DNA from: JAPOVO01 sp026708165
Lineage (GTDB): Bacteria > Chloroflexota > UBA11872 > VXNJ01
DNA: 64,000 nucleotides
Direction of reading: 5' to 3'
NCBI GenBank assembly: GCA_965208775.1
Contig: OZ242360.1
Span: 1,488,001 to 1,552,000 of the forward strand
Shown here piece by piece: positions 8,369-16,886 of this stretch (within the stretch, counting starts at the first letter, position 1; the number at the start of each line of letters is the position of its first letter). A model generated the notes under the pieces. The model was not told where the DNA came from, did not search any database, and saw only the letters and a program-made list of their open reading frames with translations. The position numbers and the translations under genes were made by a program.

Positions 8369-9229
8369 TCAGGTTGTTTCACGTGAAACAACCTCCTCGC
8401 CAAGCAGAACATCCACAAGCGTCTCTAGTTCCTCCCGACTGTAGTAGTGAATCACCATCCGCCCGCTTCCACGACTCCCCATCAGCTGCACTTTAGTCCC
8501 AAGCTTGCTCCTCAACCGACCTTCCAGGTCGGTACGGTCAACATTCGACTCGTCGCCTATCGCGGTGCCGCTCGCCCTGGCAGCTAGCTCCGCCTCTCGC
8601 ACGGTCAGTCCATCCTCCAAAATCGCCCTCAGGAGTTCGATTTGCCTTTCGGGGTTCCGAACGGACAGCAGAGCCCGAGCGTGGCCCTCAGATATTCGTT
8701 GCTGCTGCAGAGCCTCATGGGCTTCACGAGGTAGTTCGAGCAGCCGTAACGTGTTAGCAACCGACGGCCTACTCTTGCCAACGGCCCGTGCAATCTCCTC
8801 CTGGGTCATGCCGAACTCTCTGACTAGTACCGAGTACGCATTAGCGCGCTCCGTCGCCCCCAGGTCTTCTCGTTGCAGGTTCTCCACAAGTCCGATTTGC
8901 AGCCGCGACACCTCATCGACGGTCTTGACGATCACCGGAACCGTATCGAGCGCGGCGGCCTTGGCGGCCCGCCAGCGGCGCTCGCCGGCCACTAACTCGT
9001 ACCAAGTGCCGGTTCCATCACTCTCCTCCGTCACAACAAGCGGCTGTAGAACCCCGTGCCGACGAATTGAGTCGGTGAGTTCGTCCAGCCGCGCCGCGTT
9101 CATCTCGACCCTCGGCTGATGACGGCCAGGTCTGATACTCGACAGCTTTGCCTCAACCAGCCTGACCCCACGCTTCGGCAACAGAGCCTCCAGACCCCTG
9201 CCCAAAGCACCGCTATGCCTCGGTCGCAC
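8369..9229 (-). CDS. parB: chromosome partition protein ParB
   Basis: CTPase/DNA-clamp protein that loads at parS and works with ParA in chromosome segregation. It contains the start LGRGLEALLP, the CTP-binding region (QPRVEMNAARLDELTDSI, GVLQPLVV, ELVAGERRWRAAK, ENLQREDLGATERA) and the HTH FGMTQEEIARAVGKSRPSVA. GTG 9229 is chosen because GGAG lies 7 bases upstream and the protein then starts just before the conserved RGLEALLP; a longer frame to 9277 would overlap parA by 65 bases. With GTG 9229 it still overlaps parA by 17 bases. The last codons are themselves part of a parS site (VSRETT). Confidence 0.93.
   Translation of the reverse strand: MRPRHSGALGRGLEALLPKRGVRLVEAKLSSIRPGRHQPRVEMNAARLDELTDSIRRHGVLQPLVVTEESDGTGTWYELVAGERRWRAAKAAALDTVPVIVKTVDEVSRLQIGLVENLQREDLGATERANAYSVLVREFGMTQEEIARAVGKSRPSVANTLRLLELPREAHEALQQQRISEGHARALLSVRNPERQIELLRAILEDGLTVREAELAARASGTAIGDESNVDRTDLEGRLRSKLGTKVQLMGSRGSGRMVIHYYSREELETLVDVLLGEEVVSRETT
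8372..8393. other. parS: parS centromere site (perfect 22-bp palindrome)
   Basis: The core TGTTTCACGTGAAACA at 8375-8390 is an exact match to the consensus parS bound by ParB, and the symmetry extends three bases on each side. It sits within the last codons of parB and encodes the VSRETT ending. A parS site inside or next to parB near the origin is known in Bacillus subtilis and other bacteria. Confidence 0.95.
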
Positions 9230-10037
9230 CACAAATCTCCTTGCACAACGTTCTATACGCTGAAGCGGCCGCCCCACCAGGATCGTGCTCGAAGATAGTT
9301 CTTCCGAATCCAGGGGCCTCCGCCAGCCGCACCGACCTGGGGATGACAGATCGTACTACCTCATGCCCAAAATGCCCCCGCATGTCCTCCACCACTTCCC
9401 GCGACAATCTCGTCCGACGGTCGTACATCGTCATAAGATAACGCCGCCTCAGCGGCCCTTCACCACGGATCTCACTAACCGTATCCAAGGTCGTTACGAA
9501 CCGTACCAACCCCTCCAGCGCCAGATACTCGCATTGCACGGGTACCAGCACCTCGTTGGCTGCCATTAGCCCGTTAATCGTCAGGAGCCCGAGAGTCGGC
9601 GGACAGTCGAGTACGACGTAGCGATAGGCCCCCGTTGCGGCGGCCAGACACTTGCGCAGACGCTCGTTCCGGTCCGGCTCCCCCCCAACCTCCAGTTCCA
9701 GCGCGGCCATGTCCTCGCAGGCTGGCATCAGATTGAGCCGCTCGCGGCCAGATTCCACCGTGGCATCTCCGAGCGAGCTCTTTCCATTTAGTAGCTCGTA
9801 CGCTCCAAGCCTTCTGAGCGGCAACCCTAAAGCGCTAGTCGCATTTCCCTGAGGATCCAGATCAACCAGCAAAGTCTGCATTGCCAAATTGGCAAGCCCC
9901 GCGGCGACATTCACAGCGGTCGCCGTCTTGCCGACCCCGCCTTTTTGATTAGCGACAGCCACGACCGTCGTGTCCAGCGGCCCATCGGCACCTGCTGGCA
10001 TTTTCCGGATGGATTGCTTGCTAGTGTCCAGCCCCAC
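9213..10037 (-). CDS. parA: chromosome partition ATPase ParA (Soj type)
   Basis: Deviant Walker-A ATPase that partners with ParB. The P-loop KGGVGKT is at about residues 32-38 (VVAVANQKGGVGKTATA), followed by the Walker A' region LLVDLDPQGNATSALG and Walker B YVVLDCPPTLGLLT. The family ending with RLAEAPGFGRTIFEHDP also matches. At 274 residues it has about 22 extra N-terminal residues before the ATPase fold. It overlaps parB, and the pair lies next to dnaA, the usual origin-proximal setting of chromosomal rather than plasmid Par systems. Confidence 0.95.
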   Translation of the reverse strand: MGLDTSKQSIRKMPAGADGPLDTTVVAVANQKGGVGKTATAVNVAAGLANLAMQTLLVDLDPQGNATSALGLPLRRLGAYELLNGKSSLGDATVESGRERLNLMPACEDMAALELEVGGEPDRNERLRKCLAAATGAYRYVVLDCPPTLGLLTINGLMAANEVLVPVQCEYLALEGLVRFVTTLDTVSEIRGEGPLRRRYLMTMYDRRTRLSREVVEDMRGHFGHEVVRSVIPRSVRLAEAPGFGRTIFEHDPGGAAASAYRTLCKEICGATEA

Positions 10038-10234
10038 CGCGCCTCAAGGCTAGGAAGTTACTCACTGGTGTCTCCTGCTTCTGTATGTATATCTCATAAA
10101 AGAATAGTCGGAGTAGCAGTTGGTCCTGTTGATATGTAGAAAACGCCCGTGTGAAGCCTGTAACTCAGCAAGGAATATGCGTGGATATGTTCGGAATAAT
10201 GCTGTAGAGAGGCTTGGGTGGGCGGGGAAACCGG

Positions 10235-11620
10235 CTAGCTGAGGTGAGGAGCCGCTTGCTGAAGCAGAATGCGAATCGCATCGATAGCGACCTGGAGCTT
10301 GGAGTCCTTAGGAAGTTCACGAGTGATTTTGCGTATGCCGTGGAGGATCGTAGTGTGGTCTCTGCCGCCAAGTTCAGCACCAATCGCTGGCAGAGAGTGG
10401 TTGGTCTCCTCACGCATAAGGTACATGGCGATGTGGCGGGGCCGGGTGAGGCGGGCAGCACGGCTGCGCCCGGCTATCTCCTCCTTAGTGACGTTGAAGT
10501 GCCTGCAGACCGCGTTCGTTACGGACAGTAGGGTTGCCGGTTGTGGAGATGCTTGATAGCCAGTGTGACGTAATGCCTTCTCTGTGGTGGCTACGGAAAG
10601 CTTGAGGTTGTTGCATTGTGCGAAGAAGAGAACGCGGGTAAGAGCTCCCTCAAGATTCCTGACATTGTCGGTCACGGACGACGCCAAGAGCTCGATGACT
10701 GGTGATGGAACGTCGGCATGCACTCCGTCTGCCTTCGATCGGAGTATGGCCAAGCGGGTCTCGAAGTCTGGTGGCTGAATGTCGGCGACGAGGCCCCAGG
10801 CGAAACGCGTAATCAGCCGGTCGGACAGGGGGCGAATGGTCTGCGGCGGCCGGTCGCTTGTCAGCACGATCTGTTTACCGGCCGAATATAACGAGTCGAA
10901 CGTATGGAAAACTTCCTGCTGTGTCGATTCGCGCCCCGCTATGAGCTGAACGTCGTCCATGAGAAGTACATCGGCAGACCGGTAACGCGCCCGGAAAGCG
11001 GACGTGTTGCCAGCCCGGATGGCTGTAACCAATTCGTGAGTGAAGTCCTCAGAGGTGACGAATCGGACCGCTAGCGAAGGGTACCGCTCGTGGATCCCGT
11101 GGCCGACAGCCCTGAGCAGGTGCGTCTTACCCAGACCAACGCCCCCGTGGATGAAGAGTGGATTACATGACCCACCGGGGGCCTCGCAAGCCCGCTTGGC
11201 TGCGGCGTAAGCCAGCCGGCTGCCCTCGCCGGCGACGAAGTTGCCGAACGTGTAGCGGGGCTGGAGCGGGGCTGGTTGACTGGAAACCGGCGTGACCGGG
11301 GGATGGCCTGTTGCGGGCGGGCGCGGATGTGAGGCACCAGTGCCCGATGGGAACACCGGCCCGCCATCAGCATTGATTACAAACGTAAGGTCTACATCAC
11401 AATCGGCAATTTGGTCGACGACTCCCTTGACCATGGGGCGGAAATTGCGGTCGACGGTCTCCTTGGCGAACGCGTTTGGGAAACCCACCACAAGGGAGGC
11501 ATTGCCTCCCTCGACAAAGGTGCTTTGCTGGAGCCAAGCGGCGAATTGGCCGCTGCTCATCTCTACTTGCAGACGGCCCAACGCGGCTGCCCAAGTACCT
11601 TGATCGATCACGAAGACCAA
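10235..11620 (-). CDS. dnaA: chromosomal replication initiator DnaA
   Basis: AAA+ initiator that binds DnaA boxes at oriC and opens the duplex. Domain I covers about residues 5-80 and domain II is a proline-rich linker (about 85-120). The AAA+ domain starts with YTFGNFVAGEGSRLAYAAA; Walker A GGVGLGKTH is at about 159-167 and Walker B is LLMDDVQLI. Domain IV carries RHIAMYLMREETNHSLPAIG and the DnaA signature GGRDHTTILHG at about 418. The start is TTG 11620 or GTG 11611; GAGAG lies just upstream. dnaN, recF and gyrB are not adjacent; the neighbours are parAB on one side and the candidate origin on the other. Confidence 0.95.
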   Translation of the reverse strand: MVFVIDQGTWAAALGRLQVEMSSGQFAAWLQQSTFVEGGNASLVVGFPNAFAKETVDRNFRPMVKGVVDQIADCDVDLTFVINADGGPVFPSGTGASHPRPPATGHPPVTPVSSQPAPLQPRYTFGNFVAGEGSRLAYAAAKRACEAPGGSCNPLFIHGGVGLGKTHLLRAVGHGIHERYPSLAVRFVTSEDFTHELVTAIRAGNTSAFRARYRSADVLLMDDVQLIAGRESTQQEVFHTFDSLYSAGKQIVLTSDRPPQTIRPLSDRLITRFAWGLVADIQPPDFETRLAILRSKADGVHADVPSPVIELLASSVTDNVRNLEGALTRVLFFAQCNNLKLSVATTEKALRHTGYQASPQPATLLSVTNAVCRHFNVTKEEIAGRSRAARLTRPRHIAMYLMREETNHSLPAIGAELGGRDHTTILHGIRKITRELPKDSKLQVAIDAIRILLQQAAPHLS

Positions 11621-12085
11621 ACTCTCGCAGGACGTTCAATTTGGAGTCTTAACATTGGTGGGCAATTATGATAATTAACGGATGATGGGGAATTCAATGG
11701 TTGCTATACCTGTGAATTGCAAAAAAGCAGAAAAATCGTCGACGATATTTTTTGTGCAGAAACAGGTGTCCGCAGACCGGAAATATTGGCGCCCGACACC
11801 TGTGGCCGCACCAAGGCACAGGGTAGGACCACCGTCGTACGCTTGGCGAAACGCCGATGGATGGCGAGTCCGCACCGGAGATCAGTTTGCGAGGTGTTGA
11901 TACCGTCCGTGACGGACCGCGGGAACGACTCGGGTCGGCGCGAGGCCACATTTGAACAAGTGATGCTAATGGTAAAGGGGAAGGTGCTGCGGGTAACTGT
12001 CGTTGCATGCATCAGGCGGAAAGGTCAGGTATATGTTGGATCGATCGGCGGCAATATGCCGACAAATGCGAATTTGCGGCACGGA

Positions 12086-12094
12086 TGTGGATAG
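12086..12094 (-). promoter_or_regulatory. DnaA box TGTGGATAG
   Basis: Matches 8 of 9 positions of the reverse-complement DnaA box TGTGGATAA. It lies 46 bases from a second box in the same orientation. Confidence 0.6.
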
Positions 12095-12131
12095 TGTGCG
12101 GAAAGGTGTGTATGGACGGGAAGCGGTAGGT

Positions 12132-12140
12132 TGTGGATAC
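12132..12140 (-). promoter_or_regulatory. DnaA box TGTGGATAC
   Basis: Matches 8 of 9 positions of TGTGGATAA. Weaker related sites occur nearby (TGTTGATAC at about 11895) and between parA and dnaA (TGTTGATAT at 10127, CGTGGATAT at 10180). Confidence 0.6.
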
Positions 12141-12390
12141 GGGTGTGAGAGGTCCGATCGACGGTTGGGTGATGAGGTAGGTGATACTACATTCGGTCGC
12201 TTTTGGGTGGGGAAGGGGAAGCTGGATCGGTTCACTTTTCGGACCAATTGGTAATGGATGAGGGGCTTGTTGGTCACACTATCGATGGAGGCGGGGCACC
12301 AGATTGGTAGCGATGATTAGGGTGCTTTGGGCACGTTTCGTGGCTAGACGCTACGGTTAAGGTCAGTCGGGGACGTATGAGGGGGTCGAA

Positions 12391-14421
12391 ATGCCGCGAG
12401 ATCTTGTAGTGGGCAATGGCTCTATGCTGGTCAACTTCGACCAGGACTATCTACTCAGAGATCTCTACTTCCCGCACGTTGGCCTTCACAATCACATTGC
12501 GGGTGGCAAATGCCATTTCGGCGTTTGGGCCGATGGCGAGTTTAGTTGGATCAAGGACTCGGACTGGGACCGCGAACTTCGGTACGAGAAATCCACACTG
12601 GTCACGGACGTTCAGTTGCGAAACGACCACCTCGGCCTCGAGATGACATGCTCGGACTGCGTGGATTTCCACAGGCCGGTATACATCCGGAAGGTCTCGA
12701 TCAAAAACCTCCGGAGCGATCCGCGTGAACTGCGGCTTTTCTTCCACCAAGACTTCAGCATCTACGGCGACGACATAGGAGATACCGCGTACTTCGACCC
12801 GGCACCCAGGTCGTTGATCCACTACAAGCGCAAGCTCTGGTTCTGGGTGGACGTTCAGACGCGCCTTAGCTCGGGATGGGACGCCTTTGCCATAGGGGAA
12901 AGCTCGGTTCGCGGACTCGAAGGTACCTGGCGCGATGCCGAAAACGGGGAACTCGGCGGCAACCTCGTGTCGCAGGGTTCGATCGATAGCACCGGAGGAG
13001 TGCATCTGGATGTCGAGGGCGACGGGTGTGAAGAAGTCTATTACTGGATATCGGCCGGCCACGATTACAAGAGCCTGAGGAACCACAACGATTCGCTAAG
13101 GGAGCGCGGCGCGGAAACGCTGGTCAACCGCACGAAGCACTATTGGCGCTACTGGGTCACCGGATCGAAGACAGGCACGGCGGACCTGGACCAGCGCCTT
13201 ACCGATCTGTACCACCGAAGCCTCCTGATCGTGAGGACCCAAGTAGACAACGGTGGAGCGATCATCGCGGCGAACGACACGGACAATCTACAGTTCAACC
13301 GCGATGTGTACAGCTACATGTGGCCTCGTGACGGCGCTCTGGTGGCTGATGCGCTCGGCCAGGCCAACTTCGGGAGTCTGACCCGGCAGTTTTACAGATT
13401 TTGCGCCGGCGTGATTCGGGACGAAGGATTCATGGCCCACAAGTACGCTCCGGACGGTTCGGAGGGCAGCTCGTGGCATCCCTGGGCCACGGACAGGGGA
13501 GAGCAGCAACTTCCAATTCAGGAGGACGAGACGGCGCTCGTCCTCTGGGCGTTGGGACGGCAGTTCGACCGTGACCTGAACGTCGAGGCCATCAAGCCGT
13601 TGTATGCGGAGTTGATAAAGAAGGCGGCCAATTTCCTCTGCGAATTTAGAGATCCCGAGACCGGTCTGCCGCAGCCTTCATATGACCTCTGGGAGGAGCG
13701 GCATGGAGTCCACGCATGGACGGTAGCTTCGGTTTGGGCAGGCTTGCGCGCAGCCGCGGCTTTCGCGCGCGGTTTCGGAGAGACGGAGCTCGAAGCTCGG
13801 TACCGCAGCGCGGCCAAATCAATGCGGGATGCAGCCCAGCGGTATCTGTATGACGAGGCGGAGGGTCGGTTTATTCGGCGGCTGATTCCAGACGGTTCAG
13901 GCGTATACGAGAAGGACATGGTGTTGGACGCCAGTCTGTACGGGTTGTTCTATTTCGGAATGTTCTCGGCCGCCGACCCGCGGATCGTCGCTACCATGAA
14001 CCGGATAAGAGACCGACTGTGGGTGCGCACCGACGTAGGCGGCATCGCCCGTTACGAAAACGACTACTACCACCAGGTCAGCACGGATGTCGACCGAGTG
14101 CCGGGCAATCCGTGGTTCATTTGCGCCATGTGGCTTGCTCAATGGCATGTCGCAGCGGCTATGAAACCGTCGGACCTGGCACCGGCGAGAGATCTGATGA
14201 ACTGGGTGGTGGACCGCGCCTTGCCTTCGGGAACGCTCGCCGAGCAAGTCGATCCATATTCGAACGCGCCGTTGAGCGTTTCGCCTCTCACCTGGAGCCA
14301 CGCTACCTATGTCGCGCTGTTCCGGGAGTATCTGGTCAAGCACAAAGAGCTTGCGGCCGGCCGGCGAAGGGAGCGGGCACAGCGAACTGCCCGAGGAAAG
14401 GCCTCGGCGGTAGCCCTTTGA
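12391..14421 (+). CDS. glycoside hydrolase family 15 (glucoamylase-like) protein
   Basis: Predicted exo-acting alpha-glucosidase of the GH15 family, acting on starch-, dextrin- or trehalose-type glucosides. The N-terminal beta domain starts with GNGSMLVNFDQDYLLRDLYF, followed at about residue 270 by the (alpha/alpha)6 catalytic barrel: YMWPRDGALVADAL, then QEDETALVLWAL, and near the end GTLAEQVDPYSNAPLSVSPL and TWSHATYV, which hold the expected catalytic glutamates. At 676 residues it has the usual bacterial length. There is no signal peptide, so it is probably cytoplasmic. GGGGG lies 5 bases before ATG 12391. It lies beside the candidate origin and 32 bases before the heparinase-like gene, so the two probably form an operon. 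Confidence 0.85.
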   Translation: MPRDLVVGNGSMLVNFDQDYLLRDLYFPHVGLHNHIAGGKCHFGVWADGEFSWIKDSDWDRELRYEKSTLVTDVQLRNDHLGLEMTCSDCVDFHRPVYIRKVSIKNLRSDPRELRLFFHQDFSIYGDDIGDTAYFDPAPRSLIHYKRKLWFWVDVQTRLSSGWDAFAIGESSVRGLEGTWRDAENGELGGNLVSQGSIDSTGGVHLDVEGDGCEEVYYWISAGHDYKSLRNHNDSLRERGAETLVNRTKHYWRYWVTGSKTGTADLDQRLTDLYHRSLLIVRTQVDNGGAIIAANDTDNLQFNRDVYSYMWPRDGALVADALGQANFGSLTRQFYRFCAGVIRDEGFMAHKYAPDGSEGSSWHPWATDRGEQQLPIQEDETALVLWALGRQFDRDLNVEAIKPLYAELIKKAANFLCEFRDPETGLPQPSYDLWEERHGVHAWTVASVWAGLRAAAAFARGFGETELEARYRSAAKSMRDAAQRYLYDEAEGRFIRRLIPDGSGVYEKDMVLDASLYGLFYFGMFSAADPRIVATMNRIRDRLWVRTDVGGIARYENDYYHQVSTDVDRVPGNPWFICAMWLAQWHVAAAMKPSDLAPARDLMNWVVDRALPSGTLAEQVDPYSNAPLSVSPLTWSHATYVALFREYLVKHKELAAGRRRERAQRTARGKASAVAL

Positions 14422-14453
14422 TGGCCGGCCCGTTGGGGGCCGAAGCAGTTTAG

Positions 14454-16454
14454 ATGTTCCTATTTTCGGAGGAAGCCCGGGACGCGTTGCGGCTGCGAGG
14501 TGGTCAGCCCGAATTTTCGGCCGCGGTCACGAGTCTGGTCGGGAAGGTGGCTGCCACGTCGATGCTCGGGGTGAGCGTGCCGGACAGACGGGCCGGGTAC
14601 TACCACGATTATTTCTGTCCCGATCACGCCAAGCAGTTCGAATTCGATCCCGAAAGTCCCGACGCTCACAGGTGTCCGATCGACGGGCGGTTCTTCGGTG
14701 GGGAGAAGCTAGATTCGGCCTGGCTGTGGTTCGTAAACAACCGCCTGAGCACGCTTGCCTTCGAGTCAGCGGTTTTGGGTGTTGCAACGGGTGTCGGTAA
14801 GCATCTGGAGACCGCGTGGGGGATATTGACCCAATACGCACGGAAATACTCGAACTATGAACCCGATCCCGACCTGCACTTTTCGGGACGAGCCTGCTAC
14901 CACGCGCTGGACGAAGCGGTCTGGCTTATCAACCTGGCCTGGGCGTGCGATCTGATTTTGGGCGGCGGGTCGCGCCGGGATACCGGATATGTGCGCGCGA
15001 GTTTGCTGGAACCCGCCGCCGACTGGATAGCGGGCCGCCGCCGCCGCCGGATCCACAATATCGAATGCTGGCTGAATGCGGCGCTGGTAACGGCGGGAGT
15101 AGTTTGCGGAAGGGACGATATCGTCGAAATGGCCATCGACGGGCCGTACGGGGTACGGGAGCAGGTCAGCCGAGGAGTTCTTAAGGACGGCCTCTGGTAT
15201 GAAGGCAGCCTGAGCTACCACTTCTACACGCTTGCGGCCCTCATGTGGACTTCACGAGCGTTGGAAGCGGTGAGACCTGATCTGGCCCGGTTTCCGGAAA
15301 TGGAGCAAATGCTTCTAGCCGCTGTAGACCTTGCGACAGCGGACGGCTCGCTTCCGTCGATCAATGACTGCTGGAGTCCCATCGACCTCACGGACCGTTG
15401 TGGTCACGCCATACCCGAGCCGCCCGGCTTCTATGAGAGCGGCTGGTCCTGGTACCGGCGCGGGGAATTCGCGGCCGTGCTCCAGCGGGCCTACAGGTTT
15501 CGGCCCAGAGACTCGATTTGGGTCTTGCTGGAAGGACAGCGAACGCTCCCCGCGGGTGATTTTGTCCGCAGGCGACCGAGCGCAATATTCGAAAATTCCG
15601 GGCTTGCGCTGCTTCGAGACGGCTCCTTCCAGCTGCTCTTGAAGTACGGGAGGCACGGCGGCGTGCATGGCCACTACGACAAGCTCGGCCTGTCGGTTTA
15701 CGGGGAAGACGCCGCCCTTTCATCGGATCTCGGAACGCCCGGGTTCGGCGTCGGGCTGAGCGATCGCTGGTATGCCCATACCGCGAGTCATAACACCGTG
15801 ATGGTCGACGGCAATCTCCAGCCGGCAGGCTGGGGGTCGCTTTTGAGATTCGAGACCACACGGGAATTTGAACTAGTGGACGCGGCGGTGGGGTGGGCGA
15901 TGCGACTCCACGCCGGGGTCCGGTTCAGGCGGGCGCTGCTACTTCGGGCACCCTACTTCATCGACCTGTTTTCGGTCTCGGCGCCCGTGCCCCGGCGGTT
16001 CGACTGGATTTACCACAATGAAGGTTCGTTTCACGCCACTGGGCATTTGGTAGCGACAGGCCATGCCGAAGGCCTTGCACCGCATCCGGAGTTCTCCGGC
16101 TGGACGCGAATTCGTGATGAAAGCGCGCTGCAGTGGAGAATCAGGGGCGACGCCGGTATGACCGTATTTCCGTTGAGTAGAGAGAGCGAATTGTATTCGG
16201 CGGAGGGGCCATCCAATCCGGCGTCCGAGTCGAGGACGGCGATCGTGCGCCGGATACGCGCGAGTCGAGGCTTGTTCATCGCGGTTTTCTGCCCGTGGCG
16301 GGGCAGATGCCCGGTCGAAGGCGTCGAACTGGAGCCTGCGGAGCACGGCAGCGTGGGGCGGCTCACCGTTGACGTGGACGGCGACCGTGACATTTGGGAC
16401 CTGGGACCGTTCGAAGGAACCGCCGATTTCGAGGTATCGTTGCGCCGCGCATGA
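14454..16454 (+). CDS. heparinase II/III-like polysaccharide lyase
   Basis: A 666-residue protein with an alpha/alpha barrel followed by a beta-sandwich, as in heparinase II/III and alginate lyases, which cleave uronic-acid polysaccharides by beta-elimination. Supporting blocks are the barrel motif LWYEGSLSYHFYTLAALMW, the YGRHGGVHGHYDKLGLSVYG region and TASHNTVMVDGNLQP, the last two carrying the histidine and tyrosine residues typical of the C-terminal heparinase II/III domain. No signal peptide is apparent, so it may act on imported oligomers, or the start is wrong. It follows the GH15 gene by 32 bases. Confidence 0.8.
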   Translation: MFLFSEEARDALRLRGGQPEFSAAVTSLVGKVAATSMLGVSVPDRRAGYYHDYFCPDHAKQFEFDPESPDAHRCPIDGRFFGGEKLDSAWLWFVNNRLSTLAFESAVLGVATGVGKHLETAWGILTQYARKYSNYEPDPDLHFSGRACYHALDEAVWLINLAWACDLILGGGSRRDTGYVRASLLEPAADWIAGRRRRRIHNIECWLNAALVTAGVVCGRDDIVEMAIDGPYGVREQVSRGVLKDGLWYEGSLSYHFYTLAALMWTSRALEAVRPDLARFPEMEQMLLAAVDLATADGSLPSINDCWSPIDLTDRCGHAIPEPPGFYESGWSWYRRGEFAAVLQRAYRFRPRDSIWVLLEGQRTLPAGDFVRRRPSAIFENSGLALLRDGSFQLLLKYGRHGGVHGHYDKLGLSVYGEDAALSSDLGTPGFGVGLSDRWYAHTASHNTVMVDGNLQPAGWGSLLRFETTREFELVDAAVGWAMRLHAGVRFRRALLLRAPYFIDLFSVSAPVPRRFDWIYHNEGSFHATGHLVATGHAEGLAPHPEFSGWTRIRDESALQWRIRGDAGMTVFPLSRESELYSAEGPSNPASESRTAIVRRIRASRGLFIAVFCPWRGRCPVEGVELEPAEHGSVGRLTVDVDGDRDIWDLGPFEGTADFEVSLRRA

Positions 16455-16478
16455 CAAACGGCGGGGGCGACTAGCTGG

Positions 16479-16850
16479 CTAGATCAGTCCAAGCTCGGCA
16501 AGTTTCTCATGGTCCATCCCGAGGGCGTGTCCGACTTCGTGAAGAACCGTTTGGCGGACCTGCTCGCGAAGCTCGTCAATGTCGCGAAAATTCCGCCGAA
16601 GCGCGTTGCGGTAGATGACTATCCTGTCGGGAAGAACCATGCTGTAAGCGCTGTTTCGCTGGGTCAGAGGAATTCCAACGTACAGGCCGTAAAGCTCCGA
16701 TCCAGGCGGAATGTCCATCTCGGCGAGGTCGTCGGGGTCCGGGGCGTCTTCGACGACGATTGCGACGTTTTCGAGGCGTTCGAGCAGCCAGTCGGGAATC
16801 GAGTCGAGCGCCTGGTCGACGAGCGTCTCGAAATCAATGCGTGAAGTCAC
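16479..16850 (-). CDS. small zincin-like metallopeptidase (PF06262 type)
   Basis: A 123-residue minimal metalloprotease-like protein. Its zinc motif HEVGHALGMDH (residues 104-114) supplies HExxH, and the domain body (LPDRIVIYRNALRRNF, then VRQTVLHEVGHALG) matches the PF06262 family. The third histidine in HExxHxxGxxH gives a metzincin-like pattern where that family more often has an acidic residue. No signal peptide is present. Start is GTG 16850. Substrates of the family are not well known. It is convergent with the heparinase gene and 36 bases downstream of the Nudix gene. Confidence 0.8.
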   Translation of the reverse strand: MTSRIDFETLVDQALDSIPDWLLERLENVAIVVEDAPDPDDLAEMDIPPGSELYGLYVGIPLTQRNSAYSMVLPDRIVIYRNALRRNFRDIDELREQVRQTVLHEVGHALGMDHEKLAELGLI

Positions 16851-16886
16851 TCAGCTGTCTATCCAAACGCGCGGCGGGTTTGCCGC

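Larger units (their letters stand above)
11621..12390. other. oriC: candidate chromosomal origin (oriC), 770 bases without a gene
   Basis: This gap separates divergent dnaA and the GH15 gene. It holds two near-consensus DnaA boxes in the same orientation, weaker matches, AT-rich stretches that could serve as unwinding elements (around 11664-11682 and 11719-11755), a 12-bp palindrome ATCGTCGACGAT (11735-11746) flanked by A and T runs, and a 9-bp inverted repeat (11762-11770 with 11795-11803). Position beside dnaA-parAB and the boxes support origin function, but fewer strong boxes are seen than in many origins. Part of it may be the dnaA promoter and its autoregulatory site. Confidence 0.6.
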
